NCBI GenBank assembly: GCA_003162415.1
Contig: PMOL01000007.1
Span: 1-64,000 of the forward strand
Source: Candidatus Dormiibacterota bacterium
GTDB lineage: Bacteria; Chloroflexota; Dormibacteria; Aeolococcales; Aeolococcaceae
DNA length: 64,000 bases
Reading direction: 5' to 3'
A program made the translations under genes and the position numbers. This document shows positions 8,493 through 16,519 of this stretch, piece after piece; within the stretch, counting starts at the first letter, position 1; each line of letters starts with the position of its first letter. Below the pieces are notes generated by a model. That model ran no database searches. It was not told the DNA's origin and worked only from the letters and a program-made list of their open reading frames with translations.

Positions 8493-9245
8493 GTGGCAGT
8501 GGCTCCCCGACGTCCACGTGATCCCGTCGTCCAGCCTGCTGTCGTTGCCGAACCCGTTTGGTGGCGGGAAGAGACGCATGGGCTCGCGCGCTGGTGGGTC
8601 ATGGGGGGCAGCCTCGAGGAGGCTCGATTTCCACTCCCCGATGTCGAATCGGGACAACCACCCAGTGTATTTGTCGTGGGGGCCCTCCTTAGGAATATCG
8701 ACTTCTCTGGATTGAGCTTCGATGCCTTGTATATCGCCGGCAGCATCCTCGACCACTGCCGATTCGAGGCGGCCTCCATCCAGAGAGTCGGCTTCGGCGT
8801 TCTCCAATTCCACAGGGACTGGCGCTTCCCGATCGACTGGTCGAAGCCGTTGCCGGAGGACTCTCCCCGTTACCGTGAGACTGTCTATACGAACTGCACC
8901 TTTGCGGACTCAAAGCTCCCGCCCCGCAATACCGACTTTGGCAACTCGCGGTTCGACCAGTGTGTATTCCACGATGTTCTTCGCTCAACCGTCGTGGCTC
9001 CGCTCTTCACCCACCCTGCTGAGTTCATCGCTTGCAAGTTCACCGGCCGGGTGAGCTGCACTGTCTTCGACGGCACGGTCCGGTCCAACAGCATTAGACG
9101 TCTTGGCCGAACCACCTGTGAGATCACTCGCAACGATTTCTCTGCCGCGGAATTGAAGAGCGTTGACTTCCGCGCGGTAGACCTCACGGCGCAGACGATG
9201 CCGCCCGAATTTGCCCTGCCGATTGAGGCTTCTCGCGACCTCTGA
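8493..9245 (+). CDS. Pentapeptide-repeat-like protein
   Basis: A 250-residue soluble protein. Irregular A(D/N)LxF-type pentapeptides occur in IDFSGLSFDALYIAGSILD, CTFADSKLP, SRFDQCVF, NDFSAAELKSVDFRAVDL. This suggests a right-handed beta-helix region. Pentapeptide proteins have varied roles, including topoisomerase protection; no specific role can be given. GTG start at 8493 is tentative. Confidence 0.65.
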   Translation: MAVAPRRPRDPVVQPAVVAEPVWWREETHGLARWWVMGGSLEEARFPLPDVESGQPPSVFVVGALLRNIDFSGLSFDALYIAGSILDHCRFEAASIQRVGFGVLQFHRDWRFPIDWSKPLPEDSPRYRETVYTNCTFADSKLPPRNTDFGNSRFDQCVFHDVLRSTVVAPLFTHPAEFIACKFTGRVSCTVFDGTVRSNSIRRLGRTTCEITRNDFSAAELKSVDFRAVDLTAQTMPPEFALPIEASRDL

Positions 9246-9272
9246 TCGACTCCAGGGGCGCGCGGCCTTCGG

Positions 9273-9297
9273 GGTACATTTACGGATGCTGGCCTGG
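9273..9297 (+). repeat. Array repeat copy 12
   Basis: TA subtype: GGTACATTTAC GGATGCTGGCCTGG. Homology between the 9.3-kb and 16.0-kb units starts right after this copy. Confidence 0.9.
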
Positions 9298-9298
9298 G

Positions 9299-9553
9299 CT
9301 ACGAAGGTCGCTCGTGGGAGTCAGCGTCTGCCTGACGGCGATCGAGCACCTCCTTGTCGTACGCCTCTGCCCAGAGAGGATCCGCGGCATAAAGCGCGTC
9401 CGAAATATCGGTGGTGTGGCAGCCGAGGCCCGGTGACTTCTCAAGCATCTCCCGTGCCGTCACCGGAGACTACGAGCGCCAGTAAGCCCCTTCAGGAGGG
9501 CTGACGGCAACTTGGTAACGGCCGTCTCCGTACTTGTGGACAGTGATGGGCAT
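9299..9553 (-). pseudogene. Broken copy of the 16.0-kb cassette gene
   Basis: The minus strand reads as the 81-residue protein at 15977-16222 over its whole length, but codon 28 is TAG (9470-9472) where the intact copy has Ser. There are also three extra codons at the end because the stop has moved. It is a nonsense-inactivated duplicate of a cassette gene. The surrounding unit, including its 3' repeat, is homologous to the 16.0-kb unit. Confidence 0.8.
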
Positions 9554-9607
9554 ACCGAGGCAGATTACTTGAGGCGCTGCAACGCCGATGCCAGGCACAT
9601 CCGTCGA

Positions 9608-9632
9608 GAGACATTGCCGGACCCTGGCCTGG
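9608..9632 (+). repeat. Array repeat copy 13
   Basis: GA subtype with ACCCT centre: GAGACATTGCC GGACCCTGGCCTGG. Identical in all 25 positions to copy 26, which ends the duplicate unit. Confidence 0.9.
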
Positions 9633-9690
9633 GCCATGCGTCACCCGCCCGAACTACCCCCGGCTGGACGACGGCGCTCCAACCTCCGGG

Positions 9691-10077
9691 TCAACTGACC
9701 TTTGCGATGATTTGCCTGACCTTTCGCAGTTCAAACTGCGCGCCAGGCGCCAGGGAGATTTCGAGTCGTGTGGCGAGTTCATCGAGCTTCGGGCGGGCGG
9801 ACCGCACACGGAATTCGCTGATCAAGGCAAGGGCGTCGAAGCGCTTCCACTCCTCGTCCGAAACGAGCGCGTCTGCCAGGAGCTTGTTAACCACCGGCCG
9901 CTCCTCGTCGGAAAGCCGACGGTAGAGTTCGGCTAGGAGGAGTACTGCAGCCTGACTGTCCTTTGAGTCGACGGCATTGCGATTCAGGTCCGCCCAGGCG
10001 GTCGACCAATTGTCCGCCACTTTCTCGCTACCGGCATCGGTATCACGCTCTGCCACGTCCCCGAGGATAAGCGACAC
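9691..10077 (-). CDS. Helical hypothetical protein
   Basis: A 128-residue, mostly alpha-helical soluble protein with no recognised domain. The open frame runs to 10248 and through repeat 14, but a GTG at 10077, just inside the repeat-bounded unit, gives VSLILGDVAERD and is the likely start. Contains a Leu/Glu-rich segment AVLLLAELYRRLSDEER. Confidence 0.55.
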   Translation of the reverse strand: MSLILGDVAERDTDAGSEKVADNWSTAWADLNRNAVDSKDSQAAVLLLAELYRRLSDEERPVVNKLLADALVSDEEWKRFDALALISEFRVRSARPKLDELATRLEISLAPGAQFELRKVRQIIAKVS

Positions 10078-10099
10078 AGTCCTCGCCGGAGCCGACCCA

Positions 10100-10124
10100 G
10101 GTACATCGACGGATGCTGGCGTGC
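10100..10124 (+). repeat. Array repeat copy 14
   Basis: TA subtype: GGTACATCGAC GGATGCTGGCGTGC. Confidence 0.8.
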
Positions 10125-10174
10125 CCCACGTGTCTCTGGCAACGGCTAGTACTGGGTCACTTTGAAAATGGTGG

Positions 10175-10390
10175 TCAGCCGAGGATGTCGGAGCGTCGCC
10201 GCAGATACTCATCGCGGTCGATCTCACCCCGGGCATAGCGGAGATCAAGTTCGCTGAGCGCGGAGCTACTCAACTGCGGCGGCGGCGGCGGGTGCGGGTT
10301 GTGGGTAGCGGCGACTACAACGACGACTATCACCACCACCATGACCAGCAGCAAGAGAGGGATGAAGTTCGGGATTTCGAACGTGGTCAC
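10175..10390 (-). CDS. Membrane-anchored SHOCT-domain protein
   Basis: 71 residues: an N-terminal transmembrane helix (about 10-28, very Val/Leu-rich), a Pro-rich linker, then a C-terminal SHOCT motif, LDLRYARGEIDRDEYLRRRSD. SHOCT is a short domain thought to mediate oligomerisation. Complete and typical in length for membrane-anchored SHOCT proteins. It is the only gene in its unit. Confidence 0.85.
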   Translation of the reverse strand: MTTFEIPNFIPLLLLVMVVVIVVVVVAATHNPHPPPPPQLSSSALSELDLRYARGEIDRDEYLRRRSDILG

Positions 10391-10502
10391 AGGAGACCTA
10401 ACCTTAGCCGAGGAGGGAAATGATCTCCTCGATCACCCAGACGGGATCAACGACGCCACCCGCGGTGGCGGGGGTCTGCGGGTAGTGGAGGCTGAGCCTC
10501 AG

Positions 10503-10526
10503 GGTAATTGCCGGATACTCCCCTGG
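10503..10526 (+). repeat. Array repeat copy 15
   Basis: TA-like, one base shorter: GGTAATTGCC GGATACTCCCCTGG. Confidence 0.7.
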
Positions 10527-10564
10527 GCGAGATCACTGCCTTCTGAGGGACTCGGTGGCTCTGG

Positions 10565-11650
10565 CTAGCTCACGGCCCAAGGTCCTGTCTCGTACCATGC
10601 CGATCCCTCCCACTCCCAAACGTGCACAGGCTGTGGCAATCCCTGAGCCGCTTGCACCGCGTTGCCGAACATCAGGACGCGGCCGCTTTCGGCATCGGAT
10701 ACCACTCCCCCGGGTTGGAGCGCGCCGGAGAAGAGTCCGCGGAATTGCCAGTCGGACCCAGTCCACGTCCATACGTCTTCGCTGCTCGACTGGAGCTCCG
10801 CTGGGTCACAAACCAGAAGTAGTCTGTCGCTCATCGGATCCAAAGCAAGCCCAGCGACGATGGCCGGCGGTTTGTGACTCGTGGAGAGTTCGCGCCAGAC
10901 GGCCCCGTCCCATCGGAGCATGACCACGCTGGACGATGTCGTCGTCTCGTAGCGAAGGCCCACCCCGAGAAGTGAATTGCTCACCGGGTCAAAGGCGATC
11001 GGACCGAGGGCGATGTTCGGGGGAAAGTCGCCGCTGGGCTGACGGGACCAGTGCGTTCCAGTCCAGATCCAGGTCTCGGCTTGCGGCGACTCCACCGATG
11101 GCCCGGGCACTACCAACACCATCGTCGCGAGTCGCTCATCCCAGGCCATCACACCGCCTTCATCGGGTGGAGGATTGCCTGTCCCGGCGTCGAGCTCTGT
11201 CCAGGTCTTCCCGTCCCACGCCCAGGTGTCGTCGACCAGCTGTCCGGGACCGAGCCTCCCTCCGTACAGCATCACCACATGCAGGATCGGGTCGTAGGCC
11301 ACGGCTGCGTGGAATCGACCAGGTGGGCTGGCGCTCGGATGCGCGAGTGTCCAACCGCGGTAGTTCCAGAGCCAGATGTTGGCGTAGTTGTCGACGCCTC
11401 CGAACAGCAGCACCTCCCTCGCTGGCGGGTAGTACGCGAGGGCATAGCCAAAGCTCGACATCGGACACGCGGCGGCGCAGGTTTGATGCGGCGGGATAGT
11501 TGGGCCGACCGAGGGGGAACTGACGTGATCACTGGGGGTGTAACGGCCGAGCTGGGCGGTGACGGCTTGGGCGCGTTCGGGCGCGACAGGATGAAGCCGA
11601 GAGCCGCCGCGAGCAGAACAGCACTGGCCAGTGGCGCGGCCGCTTTCCAC
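10565..11650 (-). CDS. Kelch-like beta-propeller protein, possibly frameshifted
   Basis: About 300 residues of kelch-type repeats: REVLLFGGVDNYANIWLWN, HVVMLYGG with DDTWAWDGKTWTEL, TWIWTGTHW, DVWTWTGSDW and HVWEWEGSAW. It is probably an extracellular propeller. A good signal anchor (KAAAPLASAVLLAAALGFIL) lies just upstream but in another frame, from an ATG at 11694. A frameshift somewhere at about 11480-11600 would join it to the propeller. As it stands, the propeller would start from a poor N terminus in its own frame. Confidence 0.65.
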   Translation of the reverse strand: MESGRATGQCCSARGGSRLHPVAPERAQAVTAQLGRYTPSDHVSSPSVGPTIPPHQTCAAACPMSSFGYALAYYPPAREVLLFGGVDNYANIWLWNYRGWTLAHPSASPPGRFHAAVAYDPILHVVMLYGGRLGPGQLVDDTWAWDGKTWTELDAGTGNPPPDEGGVMAWDERLATMVLVVPGPSVESPQAETWIWTGTHWSRQPSGDFPPNIALGPIAFDPVSNSLLGVGLRYETTTSSSVVMLRWDGAVWRELSTSHKPPAIVAGLALDPMSDRLLLVCDPAELQSSSEDVWTWTGSDWQFRGLFSGALQPGGVVSDAESGRVLMFGNAVQAAQGLPQPVHVWEWEGSAWYETGPWAVS

Positions 11651-11743
11651 CGGGATCGGCCATCAAGACTCACGGTCCGATGATGCTGCTCCATCTAGAG
11701 CAGGTCTGATGCTCGGCGCGAGTTGCTCGCCCCTCCGCGGCAG

Positions 11744-11767
11744 GGTGATTGGCGGTTACTGGCGTGC
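11744..11767 (+). repeat. Array repeat copy 16
   Basis: Variant lacking one base: GGTGATTGGC GGTTACTGGCGTGC. Confidence 0.7.
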
Positions 11768-11816
11768 TCTGGCACGCCATCGCCCGACCGCTGATCTTAA
11801 GGTGAACCTCCGTCGT

Positions 11817-12191
11817 TCACCCCGGCGCCAAGGCGGGGAGCGGGTTTCGGAATCCAGTCACGCGGCGCAGCCGCCCATCCTCGGACTGCTCGCCGATGGA
11901 TTGACCGTCGCCCGCTGACGACCCGTCTGAAAGCACCATGGACCAGGCCACGCGAACCCAACCATGATGCTGCTCGACGCCGCTGACCATTTCGATCCTG
12001 GCCCCGGGAGTGTCGTTGTGGAATCGCTCGGCCAAAGCTACCGCGTCGTCCCGGCTCTGGGCTTGGAACGTCGGATACACGAGAACGGCATCCTCGGTGA
12101 GCGCTTCCTCGGCGAGTGAGCGACGCTCGCGGTCATCCGCTGCGTTCCACATCCCGACGTACGCTTCCACTGCTCGGGTAGGTGTCGGCAT
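11817..12191 (-). CDS. SnoaL-like (NTF2 fold) protein
   Basis: 124 residues matching the SnoaL/NTF2-like pattern: an N-terminal helix AVEAYVGMWNAADDRERRSL, then ALTEDAVLVYPTF and a C-terminal sheet with VRVAWSMVLSDG. Family members include ketosteroid-isomerase-like enzymes and ligand-binding proteins. Substrate unknown. ATG start at 12191; alone in its unit. Confidence 0.75.
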   Translation of the reverse strand: MPTPTRAVEAYVGMWNAADDRERRSLAEEALTEDAVLVYPTFQAQSRDDAVALAERFHNDTPGARIEMVSGVEQHHGWVRVAWSMVLSDGSSAGDGQSIGEQSEDGRLRRVTGFRNPLPALAPG

Positions 12192-12275
12192 CGCCAGCTC
12201 CCCTTGGCAAAATGCGTCGGCTCGAGTGAGTCTATCGAACAGTTGCGTGGGTGGATGGGGTGCAGGTCTGCTCTG

Positions 12276-12300
12276 GGTATATTTACGGATACTGGCCTGC
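12276..12300 (+). repeat. Array repeat copy 17
   Basis: TA subtype: GGTATATTTAC GGATACTGGCCTGC. Confidence 0.8.
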
Positions 12301-12360
12301 CGGAGCGACCTCTACTCCAGTCTCGCCGTCCTTGATCGAGACAGTTAGGCTGGTCGGGCT

Positions 12361-12651
12361 TTGTATGACGCCTCGCCCGAGCCGCCCGCCTCTATTCCTG
12401 CTTCGTTGCGCGCTCTGTGGCCACTTGTCCAGCGGTTCGGCATCTCGGACGACGTTGAGCGGGGGCACCTACTCGAGCACACTCCATCCGAGGTCCTTGT
12501 CGAACTGGTCCAAGCCGTAACGCCCGCTGCATTTGCTGAGATCAACGCTTACCTCGACAAGACGCACGACGCGGAGGAAGCGGTCGTATTCGGAGATCTA
12601 GCGCAGGCTGCGATAGAGGCAGCGTCACTTCTATCGGAGCGAAGGCGGTAG
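12361..12651 (+). CDS. Small acidic helical protein
   Basis: 96 residues from a TTG start; acidic and predominantly helical, with VLVELVQAVTPAAFAEINAYLD in the middle. It has the look of small immunity or adaptor proteins, but no family is recognised. Alone between repeats 17 and 18. Confidence 0.5.
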   Translation: MYDASPEPPASIPASLRALWPLVQRFGISDDVERGHLLEHTPSEVLVELVQAVTPAAFAEINAYLDKTHDAEEAVVFGDLAQAAIEAASLLSERRR

Positions 12652-12666
12652 GAGGGCCGCCCTCTG

Positions 12667-12691
12667 GCGACATTGACGAATACTGGCCTGC
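12667..12691 (+). repeat. Array repeat copy 18
   Basis: GA subtype: GCGACATTGAC GAATACTGGCCTGC. Confidence 0.8.
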
Positions 12692-12805
12692 GCCAGGCTC
12701 CATTTCGTCGGCTCGAGGTTCGAATGACCGACTGCCACTCGGAGGAGCCGAACCTGCATCCCGGTGAGCCGCTCATCCGTGACGGATCGACTCGTGACCG
12801 AGCGA

Positions 12806-13174
12806 CTACGCCACGGCCTGTCCCCATCCGTAGAGTAAGGCGATTACCAGGTCAATAGCGTCGAACAAGACCAGAACTAAAAGACCTGCGCGCAAATACG
12901 CTCGCCAACCGCGGCCCTTGGCCCAAATGCCAGGGCCAATGAGTGTGAATCCTCCCGCCGCCGACGGAACTGCGCGAAGCAGCATCGTCCACAGCAAGCC
13001 TTGATTCGAGGTGGAGGCTTGGAACAGCAGGAACTCCAGCACGCAGAAGACGCCAAGTGCGATGGTCACCATCGTCGCTAACGCGACGGTGCTGGGCTTC
13101 TCCCCGGGACTCAAACTGCCGGCTCCATCCATCCCATCGACGGCTGAGCCTGCGTTCGGGCCGATTCGAGACAT
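12806..13174 (-). CDS. Three-helix membrane protein
   Basis: 122 residues with hydrophobic segments at about 30-52, 62-82 and 95-115. A cytoplasmic-type polar N terminus of about 28 residues comes first. No recognised family. One gene in the unit between repeats 18 and 19. Confidence 0.6.
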   Translation of the reverse strand: MSRIGPNAGSAVDGMDGAGSLSPGEKPSTVALATMVTIALGVFCVLEFLLFQASTSNQGLLWTMLLRAVPSAAGGFTLIGPGIWAKGRGWRAYLRAGLLVLVLFDAIDLVIALLYGWGQAVA

Positions 13175-13254
13175 GACTGCATATTGCAGCGCTCAGGCCC
13201 GCAAGGCCACATGTCGTGGCCGGACCGTGTCTGGTTCGCGCCCTCTCCCGCCTA

Positions 13255-13279
13255 GCTACATTTGCGGATGCTGGCCTGG
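13255..13279 (+). repeat. Array repeat copy 19
   Basis: GCTACATTTGC GGATGCTGGCCTGG. Confidence 0.8.
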
Positions 13280-13375
13280 TCTGGTGCGCCCTATCCTGGC
13301 CAGCGAGGGAATCAGCCTCGTCGCTACCCCGAGGCGACCGTGCATCCCTTGCGAACCGCTATTCCGTTGCTTAAC

Positions 13376-13585
13376 ATGACGTGGGTGACCAACGAGCAGC
13401 TTCGATGGCTCGGCAAGCTTCTTCTCGCCTTCGCCCCGTTAGCCGGACTCGTTTTCGTCATTTGGGGGCCCATTCGAACTGATATTGCATTTGCAATGCT
13501 TTGGGCCATCGTCGCCGTGGTGATGGCGGTGAGCGTGGTGCTTATCGTGTACGCGCAAAGAAGAGGGGCGTCAGTTCACCGCTGA
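13376..13585 (+). CDS. Small two-helix membrane protein
   Basis: 69 residues: MTWVTNEQLRWLGKLLLAFA begins the protein, then two transmembrane helices (about 11-28 and 37-58) and a basic tail. The open frame begins inside repeat 19, but the ATG at 13376 starts the recognisable protein. Function unknown. Confidence 0.55.
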   Translation: MTWVTNEQLRWLGKLLLAFAPLAGLVFVIWGPIRTDIAFAMLWAIVAVVMAVSVVLIVYAQRRGASVHR

Positions 13586-13621
13586 CACTCCCTCGCGGTG
13601 TTCGTCGGACGGGTTGTCCTG

Positions 13622-13646
13622 GGTACATTGGCGGATGCTCGCCTGG
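13622..13646 (+). repeat. Array repeat copy 20
   Basis: TA subtype: GGTACATTGGC GGATGCTCGCCTGG. Confidence 0.9.
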
Positions 13647-13740
13647 CTCGCCACCGCCTGCCTTGGTGCGGCAAGCTAGCCCTGCCACGTCGGGTCGAGA
13701 ACCAGCAACAGGGTCGTGGGTTCTGCTTGCGACGAGGTGC

Positions 13741-14274
13741 TCAGTGCCCCAGGGATAAGGCCGAGCGGCTGGGTGTCCTGCCCAGCGGGCGAGGTGCGAC
13801 CGCTCGTGCCAGGAGCAGCATCACCGCGGCCGCGGCCACACCAACGAGGATGAGCGCCCACAAGGGATACGTGGTCTGCCACGAGCAGATATGGGTCAAC
13901 ACAACCTCTTGACGACTGCAGAAGCTCACGAACTGCGCCATCCCGATGCCGACCCCGACCCCAGCGGGCAACGACGCCGACCGGAGGGCGATCGCCACTC
14001 TCGACCTTGTCGCCGCGGAAAGTGGAGTCCGGACGATCCGCGAAAACAGAAATAGCCCCACCGCGACGGCAGCGCCAGTCAGCGCGCAGAGCCACCAGGA
14101 GAAACGCGGTTGGGTGAGCGCCTGCCCCGGGAAGTAGAGGCATGCGGTCCCATGCCTTGCAGGACCAACAGACGTCGTGCACCACGGCTCGGTCATCAGG
14201 AACATCCCAATACCCACCACGACCCCGACGGGCACCGACGCCAGCTTCGTGACGGTCGCGACACTCTGCCTCAT
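13741..14274 (-). CDS. Four-helix membrane protein, copy B
   Basis: 177 residues, nearly identical to the membrane protein at 4344-4877 over the full length, with about four transmembrane helices. Differences are scattered substitutions without frame damage, so both copies appear under coding constraint. Homology between the two units begins a few bases beyond the stop codons and continues past the start codons into repeats 6 and 21, where it stops. Confidence 0.75.
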   Translation of the reverse strand: MRQSVATVTKLASVPVGVVVGIGMFLMTEPWCTTSVGPARHGTACLYFPGQALTQPRFSWWLCALTGAAVAVGLFLFSRIVRTPLSAATRSRVAIALRSASLPAGVGVGIGMAQFVSFCSRQEVVLTHICSWQTTYPLWALILVGVAAAAVMLLLARAVAPRPLGRTPSRSALSLGH

Positions 14275-14311
14275 GCGCGGAATCCTACGCGTTGCTTGTT
14301 GCGGAGCTCAA

Positions 14312-14334
14312 GAGACTGGCGGATGCTGGCGTGC
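14312..14334 (+). repeat. Array repeat copy 21
   Basis: GA subtype lacking two bases: GAGACTGGC GGATGCTGGCGTGC. Ends the copy-B membrane-protein unit. Confidence 0.75.
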
Positions 14335-14358
14335 GCTGACCTGCTGTAGCCTCTTCGC

Positions 14359-14655
14359 ATGGACGGCGCAGCATCAGATCCCATTCAAACTCTTGGGGAT
14401 ACTCATCAGTCCCTGGCCGCGCGTAAGAGTGCTGCCGAATTGCTCTCTGCTCAAGGCACCGAGACGGCGCTCGCCGCGCTTATCTATGCGGCGGAAGCAA
14501 CGAATCTGCCGCCCGAATTGGCGCGTCACGTCGGTGCGTGCATTGCGCGCGCTGGCGCGACCACATTCAGCGAGTGGGATCTGAGGGACTGGAGTGCCGA
14601 CGCCTACCTCGGGTGGGACGAGGCATCCGCAGCTAAAGAACCAAAGAATCGCTAG
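14359..14655 (+). CDS. Small HEAT-like helical protein
   Basis: 98 residues, largely helical; SLAARKSAAELLSAQGTETA and AALIYAAEATNLPPELARHV look like a pair of HEAT-like helices. TAGCCT ends 6 nt before the ATG. The stop codon touches the first base of repeat 22. No specific family is recognised. Confidence 0.6.
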   Translation: MDGAASDPIQTLGDTHQSLAARKSAAELLSAQGTETALAALIYAAEATNLPPELARHVGACIARAGATTFSEWDLRDWSADAYLGWDEASAAKEPKNR

Positions 14656-14679
14656 GTACATTGGCGGATGCTGGCGTGA
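14655..14679 (+). repeat. Array repeat copy 22
   Basis: TA subtype: GGTACATTGGC GGATGCTGGCGTGA. Confidence 0.85.
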
Positions 14680-14726
14680 TGCAGAGACCCGTATCCTGAC
14701 CTGGTACCTTCAGAGCGGCTGCTCCG

Positions 14727-15059
14727 TTGGAGAACGCGCGGGGGGTCTTTATCCCGGTGGATCGCGAACGACTGAAGGCTGAGGCCGAGGCGGCGGTGAC
14801 GGCGGCCGGGATACTGAGCACGCCCGCGCTTATAGCGTTGCTCGACGCGCACAACGTCGATCCCATCTCCTACGACCTCAAGGGCAGCAACGCTGGCGAA
14901 CAGTATGTCGTCGATCACAACACGCCCCGAGGCTGGTCGGTCCACTTTGCGGAGCGGGGCGATCGGACCAATGAACGCTGGTTCAACAGCGAGGCCGAGG
15001 CGTTTGCGGAGGTCGCCCGGCGGGTTCTCGCCGACCCCACAACGCGGCGTCGCAGTTAG
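14727..15059 (+). CDS. Hypothetical alpha/beta protein
   Basis: 110 residues from a TTG start. A helical first half is followed by EQYVVDHNTPRGWSVHFAER and a C-terminal helix with RWFNSEAEAFAEVARRVL. The second half resembles small immunity-type folds, but I do not recognise the family. Alone in its unit. Confidence 0.5.
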   Translation: MENARGVFIPVDRERLKAEAEAAVTAAGILSTPALIALLDAHNVDPISYDLKGSNAGEQYVVDHNTPRGWSVHFAERGDRTNERWFNSEAEAFAEVARRVLADPTTRRRS

Positions 15060-15082
15060 GATGCGGGTGCGGCCCAGTCAGG

Positions 15083-15106
15083 GGTCATTGACGGATGCTC
15101 GCCTGC
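15083..15106 (+). repeat. Array repeat copy 23
   Basis: One base short: GGTCATTGAC GGATGCTCGCCTGC. Confidence 0.75.
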
Positions 15107-15126
15107 GCGATCAGAAGGTCCCTCGG

Positions 15127-15771
15127 TTACTCGATTTGAACGCTCGTGATCGGCGTGCCTTCGGGTAAGGCCCGGGTCCGAGCGATGAGCTGCCCAGAAA
15201 GCCCCCAATACACAACCGCCGATTGGATTTCCAGGTTGTCTGGAACGAGCTGCCCCCCTAGGAAGCTGGGAACCGTGAGTCCGGCAACTTCGTGGAACTC
15301 AAGCGCGCGGTTTTGGCTTGACCACATGGTCCAGAGCGACTCCTCGAGCGCCGTTTCGCGGTCTGTGAGCAGTACTTGGTTGTGAAACTCGGTGACAGTA
15401 GCGGGAACCCTCAGGATGTCTCCTGTCCCCGGATCCAGGAGCAGGACGCATGCCTCCCCATTCGCTCCCTTCCGACCCGACCCGTCCACGGCAAAGACCC
15501 TTCCGAGCCAATCGCAGCTGAATGGCGCCGCGCTATCACTCCATGCCGGAAAGGCGTCCCGCACAAACTCGTTGGCTGCTTCAGAGAGTGTTGAATCCAT
15601 CAAGCGATAGATCCCGCTGTCGAGAACCCTTCCCTGAAACTCGTCAAGGAGCTGCCGGAACCCAGTGACGCCGTCGATCAGGCTATTTGCAGGGATCGGC
15701 TCTTCGTTTGGTCGTGGCCGGCTCTTTTCCCCGCGCGAGAAGTGCTCGACGAAAGCAACGAAACGCTCCAC
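15127..15771 (-). CDS. T6SS immunity Tdi1-like protein
   Basis: 214 residues from a GTG start. The central part WLGRVFAVDGSGRKG, then VLLLDPGTGDILRVPAT and EFHNQVLLTDRETALEESLW, matches my memory of the Tdi1-type immunity domain (formerly DUF1851). These proteins neutralise type VI or related toxins by direct binding. No toxin lies next to it, so it would be an orphan immunity protein. The frame also has an ATG at 15786 inside repeat 24; GTG at 15771 is preferred. Confidence 0.6.
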   Translation of the reverse strand: MERFVAFVEHFSRGEKSRPRPNEEPIPANSLIDGVTGFRQLLDEFQGRVLDSGIYRLMDSTLSEAANEFVRDAFPAWSDSAAPFSCDWLGRVFAVDGSGRKGANGEACVLLLDPGTGDILRVPATVTEFHNQVLLTDRETALEESLWTMWSSQNRALEFHEVAGLTVPSFLGGQLVPDNLEIQSAVVYWGLSGQLIARTRALPEGTPITSVQIE

Positions 15772-15779
15772 CCATCCAG

Positions 15780-15804
15780 GGTACATTCGCGGATGCTGGC
15801 GTAC
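15780..15804 (+). repeat. Array repeat copy 24
   Basis: TA subtype: GGTACATTCGC GGATGCTGGCGTAC. The next copy is only about 140 bp away, leaving a unit without a gene. Confidence 0.85.
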
Positions 15805-15907
15805 GCGGCACACATCACGCCCGAGCGCGCAATCTGGCGAGCAGGTCCCGCGTCGCGGGGTGGGGTTATGTGCCCCTGGTCGCTCACGCTCACACCGTCA
15901 ACCTGAC

Positions 15908-15929
15908 CCAGGTATCCGGGCAATGTCGC
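15908..15929 (-). repeat. Degenerate inverted array repeat
   Basis: The minus strand reads GCGACATTGCCC GGATACCTGG, a recognisable but imperfect copy, and the only one I find in this orientation. It sits 14 bp from copy 25. Confidence 0.45.
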
Positions 15930-15942
15930 CATCGTCCCTCTG

Positions 15943-15966
15943 GCGACATTGGCGATGCTCGCCTGG
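15943..15966 (+). repeat. Array repeat copy 25
   Basis: GA subtype, one base short: GCGACATTGGC GATGCTCGCCTGG. Confidence 0.85.
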
Positions 15967-15976
15967 CTGACCAAGG

Positions 15977-16222
15977 TCACTCTTGAGACTCAGCGTCCGC
16001 CTGGCGGCTAGAGACCACCTCCTTGTCGTACGCCGCTGCCCAAAGCGGATCAGCGGCATACAGCGCGTCCGAAATATCCGTCGTGTGGCAGCCGAGACCC
16101 GGTAACTTCTTAAAAATCTCCCGTGCAGTGACCGGAGAGGACGAGCGCCAGTAAGCCCCTTCAGGAGGGCTGACTGTGACTTGGTAACGACCTTGTCCGT
16201 GCCTCAGGACAGTGATGGGCAT
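15977..16222 (-). CDS. Small hypothetical protein, intact duplicate
   Basis: 81 residues: MPITVLRHGQGRYQVTVSPP begins the protein, and ends with a helical, acidic tail. The duplicate at 9299-9553 carries an internal stop, so this is the functional copy if either is. No recognised family. The start ATG lies about 48 bp before repeat 26. Confidence 0.65.
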   Translation of the reverse strand: MPITVLRHGQGRYQVTVSPPEGAYWRSSSPVTAREIFKKLPGLGCHTTDISDALYAADPLWAAAYDKEVVSSRQADAESQE

Positions 16223-16270
16223 CCCAAGCAGATTACTTGAGGCCGGTGTGATGCCGGTCGCATCCCTTGA

Positions 16271-16295
16271 GAGACATTGCCGGACCCTGGCCTGG
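16271..16295 (+). repeat. Array repeat copy 26
   Basis: GA subtype with ACCCT centre: GAGACATTGCC GGACCCTGGCCTGG. Identical to copy 13. Confidence 0.9.
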
Positions 16296-16519
16296 GGCGC
16301 TCATGTAACTCTCGACGGAAACCGCACGCAAACTTTGGCGAGACGGCTCGCCTAAGATGTCAGTGGGCGACTGCGGCGTGGTGGCGTCACACGCGGGGCC
16401 GCGATAGCGGGGTCTACCCGGCGAAAGCCGAGCGATCTGGATAGCGGCGGCCCCAAGACCGTTCGATTCGGCCCGGTCGCTCACTACTCGATTCCAAACT
16501 GGCCCGCCACATGTGTCGA

